Shown: piece after piece, positions 57,051 through 64,000 of the stretch
How positions within the stretch are numbered: the first letter of the stretch is position 1
Layout: each line of letters begins with the position of its first letter
Origin: Heterocephalus glaber
Taxonomy: Eukaryota > Chordata > Mammalia > Rodentia > Bathyergidae
DNA: 64,000 nt
Assembly (NCBI RefSeq): GCF_000247695.1
Contig: NW_004624795.1
Span: forward strand, 5,596,686 to 5,660,685
Direction of reading: 5' to 3'
Program-made: the position numbers and the translations under genes
The notes under the pieces: generated by a model
Database searches by the model: none
Told to the model about the DNA's origin: nothing
What the model saw: the letters and a program-made list of their open reading frames with translations, nothing else

Positions 57051-57960
57051 TCTGTCCTTAATTGATGACACTGTTACCCATGGAGGCTTATCATCTTGGC
57101 TACATGGAGTCTGCCTCTCTCTTACCTGGAACTACAAACTAAATGGCAGCTACCCTTGTTCAAGGGCCCCTCCCTCCAAGGCAACTGAGGGTTTGGAAGC
57201 TAGATTTGCAGAAACTCAAAACGTTTTCCTGTCCCTACCACTCGTGAGCTCTGTGTTCATCAACAAATCTCTGAGCCCATCTATCTCGGCCATTCCATCT
57301 GCAAAATGATGAGAGTTCGTTGTCCTCGATCAATGATATTGTGATCATCGCACACCCCCGGGCTCTGCAGTGGATGATATTTACCTCACCAAATACTGCT
57401 TTGCATTTATTTCTTTTTCACAAGGATCAGCCTTTAGATGAATCGCAGAAGCTGTGTCTGTGTTATAATCTAGAAGGTAAACGTTAGTGACTCGGTGTCA
57501 AAAGCACAGCCTACCGTGATTGGGAGGTGGAAGGGGGAGAAGGGACACGGGGACAAGTGGCTTCACTTCCAAGGTAGGTGGGACAGGAAATGGGGCCTCT
57601 GATGTGCGATGGTCAGGGACTTGAGGGTGAGAAACAGAGGACCCTATGAAAGCAGGAGGTACCCACATTTGCGGGGATGGAAGGCATGAAGGGTGAGTTT
57701 GAGAGCTGAATACTCATCAGTCCTAAAAGCCTGTCTATCAATAATGTCCAAAGATGCCAAGTCAACGGAGAGGAAGAAATAAAATATTTCTAAAAGCAGT
57801 ATAAAAATTTGAGACAAGAAGGCAATCATCAGAATATCTAAAAATAAAAATGATTAAAAAGCTTTCTCTGGGGAACTGGACCCCACATGGAAGAGGAAGA
57901 AGTTGTTTTTCACTTTATTCCCTTGTGGGCTATTTATTTTTCTAACCAAATGCTTTTATT
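57051..57960. other. Gene-free stretch with a MIR-like relic
   Basis: A MIR-type segment may lie at about 57190-57320 (CCATTCCATCTGCAAAATGATG). The rest is not assigned. Confidence 0.4.
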
Positions 57961-57997
57961 TATTTATTTATCCACTCAGTCATTCGTTCATTCATTC

Positions 57998-58142
57998 ATG
58001 TTCTTTGAGACAGGATCTTGCTCTATAGTTCAGGCTGGTCTTGAACTCAATAGGCAGCCCAGGCAGGCCTTGAACTCATGGTAATCAACCTGCCTCAGCC
58101 TCCCAAATTCTGGGGTTATAGGTGTATGCACCACAGCTGGCT
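57998..58142 (-). mobile_element. B1-like SINE with duplicated internal unit
   Basis: GGTCTTGAACTCAATAGGC and GGCCTTGAACTCATGGTAA are both present, so it is a longer form. Confidence 0.9.
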
Positions 58143-58159
58143 TCAAAATGCACTCAAGG

Positions 58160-58240
58160 ACTGGAGGTTTAGCTCAGTGGTGCCTGCCTGGTAAGCACAG
58201 GTCCTGAGTTTGATTCCTGATTCCACACAAAAAAAGCATT
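58160..58240 (+). mobile_element. ID-type SINE
   Basis: GGAGGTTTAGCTCAGTGGTG with GAGTTTGATTCCTGATTCC. Confidence 0.85.
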
Positions 58241-58296
58241 TATTATTTAATTAAAACAAAAATATTTAACTAGAAATTTCAATGGAAGACTTTTTT

Positions 58297-58372
58297 TGTT
58301 GTTTTTTCTGGTACAAGGAATCAACTCAGGACCCAGGCAAGCTCAGTGTCACTGAGCTAAATCCCCAGCATT
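58297..58372 (-). mobile_element. ID-type SINE
   Basis: GGTACAAGGAATCAACTCAGG and CACTGAGCTAAATCCCCAG. Confidence 0.85.
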
Positions 58373-58462
58373 TGGAAGGATTGTTTTAGTTGTCTTTTAA
58401 GATATTTTTTTTTCATTGGAGTCAATTGAAATAATAAACCACACATATTTGAAGCCCAGGAG

Positions 58463-58558
58463 TTTTTTGTTTTTTTTTTTTTTTGTACTGGGGATCGAAC
58501 TTGGGACCTTGCACTTTCGAGGCAGATGGCAGAACCACTGAGCTAAATCCCTGGCCCT
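58463..58558 (-). mobile_element. ID-like tRNA SINE inside the L1M
   Basis: Target copies CACACATATTTGAAG at 58440-58454 and 58559-58573 flank the insertion. Confidence 0.9.
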
Positions 58559-58584
58559 CACACATATTTGAAGTGTACAGTTCA

Positions 58585-58676
58585 ATACTTTTGTTTGTTT
58601 TGTGGCGCTAGATATTGAACCCAGGGCTTTACATATGCTAGGCAAGTGCTCTACCACTGAGTCACACTGCAGCCTT
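58585..58676 (-). mobile_element. ID SINE inside the L1M
   Basis: GTGGCGCTAGATATTGAACC and GCAAGTGCTCTACCACTGAG, the classic ID variable region. Confidence 0.85.
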
Positions 58677-58871
58677 ATGATTGATCATTTTTTTAATGAT
58701 TTGATAATTTTGATGTCTGTATACACCTTGAAACTCACCACAATCAGTATTAGATATACTCATCACCTGCATAGTTTCTCTATGCTTTGTAATGACTCCC
58801 CTTGCCTGAACCCAAGATCTGATCTTTCTCACTAGGGGTTAGGTTCTGTTTTCTAAAGTTTTATATGATTG

Positions 58872-59005
58872 AGCCAGGTGTGGTGGTGCACACCTGTAAT
58901 CCCAGCACTCGGGAAGCAGAAACAGGAGAATCCCTGGGAGTTTGAGGCCAGCCTTAACTACATAGCAAGACCCTGTATCAAAACAACAACAGAAAAACAA
59001 TAACA
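58872..59005 (+). mobile_element. B1-like SINE inside the L1M
   Basis: AGCCAGGTGTGGTGGTGCAC to ACCCTGTATCAAAACAACAA. Confidence 0.92.
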
Positions 59006-59149
59006 TTTTATAGGATTGAATCATCTACCATGTACTCTTTTTATTTCCATCTAGTTTCTTTCACTCTGCATAATTATTTTGGGGTTCATCCATGTCATTT
59101 TTTATTGCTAAATAGTATTCTGTTGTATGTATGATCATTAATCATAATA

Positions 59150-59614
59150 TGTCAATTTGACTTGAGTACGAACCACTTAGCAGATTTGTAAAGCTCTGAG
59201 TGTGTCTGAGAATGACACCCACCCCAGAAATGGGTTCCACCAACTAACATGCTTCTAACCTGGATGGAATAAAAAGGGAAAGAAGAAAGAAGTCTTTGCT
59301 TTCTTCTTGGGATGCACACTGGTCTTCGCCATGGCTTCGGAAGTTGGTCTCCAGTCCCTTCAGGCTTTCCACACAGACTCACACCAGTGACTCTGCAGTG
59401 AGCTTCCAGGCTTTCAATCTTTGAGTGGCACTGGATGCACTGGCTTTCTAGTGCACAGGCTGCCATTCTGGATCCTTTCACAGGTTCTGCACATGCCCAT
59501 TGGGACTCCTCCCCTTCGGATCCTGTGAGCCTGCCTAATAAATCCCTCGGAAAATTATAATTATGCATCTGTTTTAGATTGATTCTGCTCCTCTAGTGAA
59601 CCCTAACTAATACT
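59150..59614 (+). mobile_element. MLT2-type (ERVL) solo LTR inside the L1M
   Basis: Begins TGTCAATTTGACTTGAG, contains AATAAATC near 59538 and ends TAGTGAACCCTAACTAATAC, the hallmark ends of MLT2-type LTRs. No internal retroviral sequence is attached. The L1 sequence resumes after it. Confidence 0.8.
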
Positions 59615-60080
59615 GTATGGAGATGCTGCTCTTTGTTCATTCTCTCACTGGTTGATGAATGAAACATTTGTGATGTCGACAGATGTGGCTGTTGCAAGTA
59701 AAGCTGCTATGAACATTCATGTTAAGTCTTTGTGTGGACATGTATTTTCTTTTCTTTTGGGTGAACACTTAGGAGAGAAATGGCTGTGTCAAAATAGAAA
59801 TATGTTTAACTTTTAAGAAACCATCAAACTGCTTTCCAAAAAGGTTGTTTCATGTTTTACCCCACCCCAACAGCACACCCCTGCCCTAATTTCTCCACCT
59901 TTTTGCCAGCACTTAGTACAATGAGTTTCTTTATTTTACCCACTCACCATCTGTAATAGTATCTCATTGTCATTTTAATTTACATCTCCCTAATGACTAA
60001 TGGTGGTGAGCATCTTTTCATCTACTTATTTGCTATATGTGTGTTTTCCTTAGTAAAAGGTCTATTCGTCTTTTTCCCGC

Positions 60081-60082
60081 GC

Positions 60083-60118
<36 letters not shown>
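60081..60118. repeat. (GC)n(GT)n microsatellite
   Basis: CCCGCGCGCG followed by about 15 TG units; alternating purine-pyrimidine, Z-DNA-prone. Confidence 0.92.
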
Positions 60119-60121
<3 letters not shown>

Positions 60122-60182
60122 AGTGTGCTGGGGATTGAATCTGGGGTCTTACATGTATTAGGGAAGCTACATCCCCAGTCCA
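60119..60182 (-). mobile_element. ID-type SINE with TG-repeat tail
   Basis: GTGCTGGGGATTGAATCTGG and GGGAAGCTACATCCCCAGTCC; the adjoining (GT)n replaces the usual T tail. Confidence 0.75.
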
Positions 60183-61385
60183 TTTTTTGCCACTTATTAT
60201 AGTTTGGTTTTTTTCCTCCAAATTAAAGTGCATAAAGGGGAATAAAGAGAACTAAGATGTGTTATGTTTATGTTACCTACTCCCCACTGAATGTAATAAA
60301 AATTATCTTTCTGTTTTAATTTTTATTGTATTTACTCTCTGCTTTTTCAGGGTATAACTGAAAAATAAAAATTGTGTGTATTCCCAGTGTACAGCAATAA
60401 TAATACATGTACACATTGTAAAATTATTAAATCAACTTACCTATGGGATGTTTAGCATACTGTTGTGCTTTGAGAGTTCCTTAAATACATCTGGACACAA
60501 GTCCTTAATGAAATATGAGCTTTTAAAATGTTGTCTCTCAGTCTGTAACTTGTCTCTTTTTTAAATACGCTTTTCATTTAAAAAATAAGCTTTCCGTTTG
60601 AGATGATAAATGTTAGATTTACAAATTACAAAGATAGTACAAAGAGTTCCCACATAGCCCACATCCAGTTTCCCTATTATTAACATCTTACATCAATACT
60701 TTGTACTTGTTACAATTAATGAACTAATATTGGAACATTAATATTAAAGTCCGTGCTTTGCTCAGATTTTTACCTAATGTTTTTACCTAATGTTCTTTTT
60801 CTACTCTATCCAAGACACCATGTTTAGTAGTCATATCTTTCTAGCCCTCTTTGGCTGACAATGTCTTGAGCTTCTCTTGCTTTTTGACTTTGGCAGTTTG
60901 GCGGAGTGTTGGTCAAGTATTTTGTGCAAGGCCTCTTCACTGGGCTTGGCCTGAGATCTCCTTGTGACTGAACTGGGCTTGGGGTTCGGGGAGGAGGTAC
61001 CCTCTCTGTCACCTCCCATCCAGGACTGCACTGTGGCGCTGCCCCCATCACCTGGCTGAGGAGTGCGGCAGGCATTTCTGCAGCAAAGTTACTCCTTTCT
61101 CCTTCCACTCTGCACCCTTTGAAAGGATCCCATCTTGGGGTGGTTCTCAGCCACCCCTCAGTATCCGTGGGGGTGGAATCAAGGATGCCCCTCAGTACCA
61201 GAGCCTGCAAACACTCAAATCCCTCCCACAAAACAGCAGCGTACAGCATAGAGCCCATGCAAGCCTCCTGTGTACCTTACACCATCTCTAAATTACTGAA
61301 ACCTAATACAATGCAAGTGCTATGCAAATAGTTGTTACACCCTATTGTTTAAGGAAAGTCTGCACACGTTCAGTACAGATGCCAT

Positions 61386-61415
61386 TTTTTTTTTTCTTGG
61401 TACCGGAGATCGAAA
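61386..61415 (-). mobile_element. SINE 3' fragment inside the MER2-type element
   Basis: T tail and GGTACCGGAGATCG only. Confidence 0.8.
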
Positions 61416-61435
61416 GATGCCATTTTTTGTCTTGT

Positions 61436-61526
61436 TTTGTCTTGTTTTTTTGGTACTGGGGATCAAACTTGGGTCCTTGAGCTTGTGGGGGAGGCAGCAA
61501 AACCACTGAGCTAAATCCCTGGCCCC
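61436..61526 (-). mobile_element. ID-like tRNA SINE inside the MER2-type element
   Basis: GATGCCATTTT occurs three times (about 61377, 61417 and 61530), framing this SINE and the fragment before it: two hits on one target. Confidence 0.9.
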
Positions 61527-61759
61527 GAAAGATGCCATTTTAAAAAAATAGTTTTCATCTGCACTTGGTTGAATCTGTGGATGTGGAAATCTATGGATAC
61601 ACAGGCCAGACTGTACATACACATCTTACTGGGTATTCTTTGGCACCAGAAGTTTGTCTGCTCTCCATTTATTTATTTATTCAATCATTATTTACATCCA
61701 TATGGACTCAAGGATATTTCATTTGTATTTTGCATCTAAATGCATTACTCTCAATTATT

Positions 61760-62335
61760 TGTTTGTTTGGTTTTTTGAGACAGGGTCTCGCTATGCAGTT
61801 CAGGCTGGTCTTGAACTCATTATGTACGTTGGGCTGGTCTTGAATTTGCAGCAATCCTCCTGCCTCAGCCTCCCAAGTGCTGAGTGTAAGGTCAGACTGA
61901 GTATGATCGAGACCACCAAGGCAGGCAAAATCAAAGCAACATGAGATGAGTTTATTGCCTTCTGGGTGCAGACGGGCCAAGGGCAAAAAGGCCGCTGGCA
62001 CTGAGAGGAGGGTGTGTGTGGCTGTTAAAGGGGAGTTTAGGTAGGGGAGGGGGCAGTGGTAGAGAGGGAGGAAAATTTTGAGTCCCACGGGTGATGGGCC
62101 CGGGACTGGCTGATAAACAGGGCGGTGGTAGGAGCAGCAAGTCTCTTGTGGTTTTTTTTCGTAGAATCAGCTTTTTTGCAAGTGTAGCTAAGTGTAGCAG
62201 CTGCAGGCTCCCTGTTATCTCTGTGCTCCTGCGGATGCAGGATTCGGATGCGGGTAGTGAGTCTGCTTGGGCAGCAGTCCAACTCAAGACCCTCACTGAG
62301 ATTACAGCCATGCGTGACCACGCCCAGCTAACTTA
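61760..62335 (-). mobile_element. B1-like SINE split by a solo LTR
   Basis: B1 sequence runs 61769-61884 (TTTTTTGAGACAGGGTCTCG to CCCAAGTGCTGAG) and resumes at 62296 (CTGAGATTACAGCCATGCG). Confidence 0.92.
61885..62295 (-). mobile_element. Solo LTR of an endogenous retrovirus, 411 bp
   Basis: Bounded by TG...CA termini and a perfect 5-bp duplication CTGAG (61880-61884, 62296-62300). On the minus strand it carries AATAAA near its 3' end (reverse of TTTATT near 61951). No gag, pol or env sequence is present. Family not identified. Confidence 0.85.
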
Positions 62336-62780
62336 TTTATTTCATTGCTGAAATTGTTCCAGCTTTGGCTTTCTTGGGAGTGGCTCTTGCAGTTAGTTTC
62401 TGTGTTCCTTTGACAAAGCTTCATCGCTGTGGGCTTTTCTCTGTTTGTTTTGTTTGAGCACTGGATTACCTCTGGCACGACAAGATACTCCAGGAACATC
62501 TTGTATGTTTCCTGCCCAAGTCCTAAAAGCAGCCGTTCCTCTCACAGTTCTTGTTTCTTTGTTTGGAATTTTTATTAGAAGCCAAGACCTAGGCACTAGA
62601 TGAGCTCTTTTCTAATAGAGTGTGGTTGTTCCAAGTCTTCTCAGCAGACAGAGCAAGTAGCTGTGTGCGTGTATAGTAGCCCACATAGTATATAGCTATT
62701 TCTGTAAATATTTTGACGTGTGATCATCTTTATCTATGTGGTATGATAAAAATATGGTGAAAGTTTAAATTATTATTATT

Positions 62781-62865
62781 ATTATTTTTTTGGTACTGGG
62801 GATCGAATTCGAGTCCTTGAGCTTGTGCAGCAGGCGGCGAAACCACTGAGCTAAATCCTCAGCCC
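62781..62865 (-). mobile_element. ID-like tRNA SINE
   Basis: Flanked by TAAATTATTATTATT at 62766-62780 and 62866-62880. Confidence 0.93.
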
Positions 62866-62880
62866 TAAATTATTATTATT

Positions 62881-62978
62881 TTTTTTCTATTTTATTTATT
62901 TTTTGGTACCGGGGATCGAACTTGGATCCTTGCGCTTGTGCAGCAGGTGGCAAAACCACTGAGCTAAATCCCCGGCCC
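62881..62978 (-). mobile_element. ID-like tRNA SINE, same target site
   Basis: Directly follows the second copy of the duplicated target; a further TAAATT follows it, so two insertions used one AT-rich target. Confidence 0.92.
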
Positions 62979-62999
62979 TAAATTAAAAAAAAAAATAAC

Positions 63000-63260
63000 A
63001 ACTTATTACAGTAATAAAAATCTTCCCCTTTCCTTCAAACACACTTATCCCACTGTTTTTGCCACTTTCTGATGCAGTTCTGGAAGTCCTCTTTCATGAA
63101 TGTCTTTAATTGTGTGGTCATGGCTGCCTCCACATCCTGAATCCATTCAAAACATTTACTTTTCACAATCATTTTGACTTTGGGAAAGATTCAGTGAATA
63201 AGGAGGGTGAGGCCCACTGTAATGTTTTTACAGCCTGCCTTTCCATTGGACAGCACTAGG
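63000..63260 (-). mobile_element. Mariner-like transposase remnant (C-terminal part)
   Basis: The minus strand reads EAAMTTQLKTFMKEDFQNC, then RKWQKQWDKCV, the Phe-x-x-Cys...Trp-x-x-x-Trp-x-Lys-Cys signature seen near the C terminus of mariner-type transposases. A stop follows. It is a decayed fragment. Confidence 0.5.
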
Positions 63261-63311
63261 CAGCAGCATTCACTGTACTTTTGATCATGTTTCATAAAGA
63301 AAAGGAAAAGA

Positions 63312-63371
63312 TTTGCAAGCGGAAGGACCCGAGTTCCATCCCTGGTACCAAAAAAAAAAAAAAAAAAAGAA
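63312..63371 (+). mobile_element. ID-like tRNA SINE, 5'-truncated
   Basis: GGACCCGAGTTCCATCCCTGG and A20 tail; flanked by AGAAAAGGAAAAGA copies. Confidence 0.9.
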
Positions 63372-63415
63372 AGAAAAGGAAAAGAACCCCAGAACTGCTT
63401 CAAAAAGTGGCAAGA

Positions 63416-63499
63416 GGGGGCCAAAGATTTAGCTCAGTGGTTTCGCCGCCTGCTGCGCAAGCATAAGGACCCCAGTTTGATCCCCGGTACCAAAAAAAA
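63416..63499 (+). mobile_element. ID-like tRNA SINE inside the mariner-like remnant
   Basis: Flanked by AAAAGTGGCAAGA on both sides. Confidence 0.93.
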
Positions 63500-63550
63500 A
63501 AGTGGCAAGAACACGGGGATAAATGTGTTTAAAGCAAGGGGGAGTATTTT

Positions 63551-63634
63551 TTTTTTTTTGGTACTGGGGATCAAACTCAGGTCCTTGCACTTGCGCAGCA
63601 GGCGGCAAAACCACTGAACTAAATCCCCGGCCCT
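63551..63634 (-). mobile_element. ID-like tRNA SINE inside the mariner-like remnant
   Basis: Flanked by GGGGGAGTATTTT on both sides. Confidence 0.93.
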
Positions 63635-63799
63635 AGGGGGAGTATTTTGCAGGGAATTAATAGCAATATGTATTTTTTTTAGACATTCACTGTATAGTTT
63701 GATGATCCCTGGTATTATAAGTCAGATGAGTTTATGCTGACGTCTTCATCTCTGATCCATAGATCATTCCATCATTCTTGCCTCCTCTCCTTTTTTTAC

Positions 63800-63925
63800 T
63801 TTTGTTTTCCTTGAGAAAAGTCTCAGTACGTATTCCAGGCCAGCCTTGAACTCAAGGTAATCCTTCTGCCTCAGTCTCCTGAGTGCTAAAGTTACAAGTA
63901 TGCACCACTATGCCTGGATACTTTT
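63800..63925 (-). mobile_element. B1-like SINE, diverged
   Basis: CCTTGAGAAAAGTCTCAGTACG, CAGCCTTGAACTCAAGG and CTGCCTCAGTCTCCTGAGTG. Confidence 0.8.
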
Positions 63926-63927
63926 TA

Positions 63928-64000
63928 TTTTTGAGACACAGTCTTGCTAAATTGTTCAGGCTTGTCTTGAATTTGAAATCCTCCTGCCTCAGCCTTCCAG
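63928..64000 (-). mobile_element. B1-like SINE cut by the window end
   Basis: TTTTTGAGACACAGTCTTGC through CTGCCTCAGCCTTCCAG; it continues beyond the window. Confidence 0.8.

Larger units (their letters stand above)
58385..60065 (-). mobile_element. L1M-type LINE, antisense
   Basis: Starts in the reverse 3' UTR (CACACATATTTGAAGTGTACAG) and continues through TCACTCTGCATAATTATTTT, GTAAAGCTGCTATGAACATTC and AAACTGCTTTCCAAAAAGG to CCCTAATGACTAATGGTGG. It is interrupted by two SINEs, a B1 and an MLT2-type LTR. Confidence 0.88.
61148..61613 (+). mobile_element. MER2-type (Tigger/pogo) DNA transposon
   Basis: Ends CAGCCACCCCTCAGTATCCG and GGATACACAGGCCAGACTG form imperfect terminal inverted repeats. 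The middle has ACCTAATACAATGCAAGTGC, ATGCAAATAGTTGTTACACC and CACACGTTCAGTACAGATGC in MER2 order. It is a non-coding element carrying two SINEs. Confidence 0.85.
60360..62690 (-). mobile_element. L1ME-type LINE 3' region, antisense, heavily invaded
   Basis: Segments 60595-61147, 61614-61755 and 62341-62690 read as one element: GAGTTCCCACATAGCCCAC, TATTATTAACATCTTACATC; then TATTTATTCAATCATTATTT, ATATGGACTCAAGGATATTTC; then AAATTGTTCCAGCTTTGGC, GACAAGATACTCCAGGAAC. A MER2-type transposon and a B1 with a solo LTR fill the gaps. Confidence 0.82.
63395..63660 (+). mobile_element. Mariner-like transposase remnant, opposite orientation
   Basis: The + strand reads PQNCFKKWQE, is interrupted by a SINE, and continues HGDKCV-stop-SKGEYF: the same signature as the minus-strand copy about 200 bp away. 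A second SINE interrupts its end. Confidence 0.5.

Noticed and set aside
42861..64000. Possible NXPH3, the known downstream neighbour of NGFR in other mammals
   Set aside because: No neurexophilin-like coding sequence is present; in human the gene lies farther away than this window reaches.

Overview
This is nuclear DNA of a placental mammal, most likely a non-murid rodent. The window is full of ancient placental repeats (MIR, L2, L1M, MLT2-type LTR, MER2-type transposon). Over these lie two younger SINE types: monomeric 7SL-derived B1-like elements, and at least 35 copies of a tRNA-derived ID-like SINE whose body ends in GGTACC before the A tail. I saw no typical murid B2 or B4 elements. The clade assignment is inference from repeat style; a Castorimorpha-like rodent (beaver or kangaroo-rat group) fits best, but species cannot be fixed by eye.

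The only protein-coding gene I can support is NGFR, the low-affinity neurotrophin receptor p75NTR (TNFRSF16), on the + strand from about 27.0 to 42.9 kb. All six coding exons are present with canonical GT-AG junctions and compatible phases. They give a 1260-nt reading frame (419 codons plus stop) with a signal peptide, four TNFR cysteine-rich repeats, a stalk, one transmembrane helix, a juxtamembrane region, a death domain and a C-terminal SPV. The promoter is a TATA-less CpG island with GC boxes. The 3' UTR is about 1.8 kb and ends after ATTAAA.

Region by region: 1-26.7 kb is gene-free upstream DNA with MIR/L2 relics, scattered SINEs, one processed CDK1 pseudogene (13.06-14.62 kb) and several AT-rich, homeodomain-motif-rich islands that look like candidate distal enhancers. 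26.7-29.3 kb is the CpG island with exon 1. 29.3-41.05 kb holds introns and exons 2-6. 41.05-42.86 kb is the 3' UTR. 42.9-53.8 kb is gene-free apart from an RPL38 processed pseudogene on the minus strand. 53.9-64 kb is a LINE-dominated block with three antisense L1M elements that have been invaded by an LTR-like repeat, an MLT2-type LTR, a MER2/Tigger-type DNA transposon, many SINEs and a solo LTR inserted inside a B1.

I found no undescribed multi-gene system. The most useful leads are: loss of the human-type upstream start codon of NGFR; a phased cluster of homeodomain sites in NGFR intron 5; an inverted SOX-type pair about 23.6 kb upstream of the promoter; candidate CTCF sites in convergent orientation around the promoter; and several insertion nests whose target-site duplications order the insertions in time.
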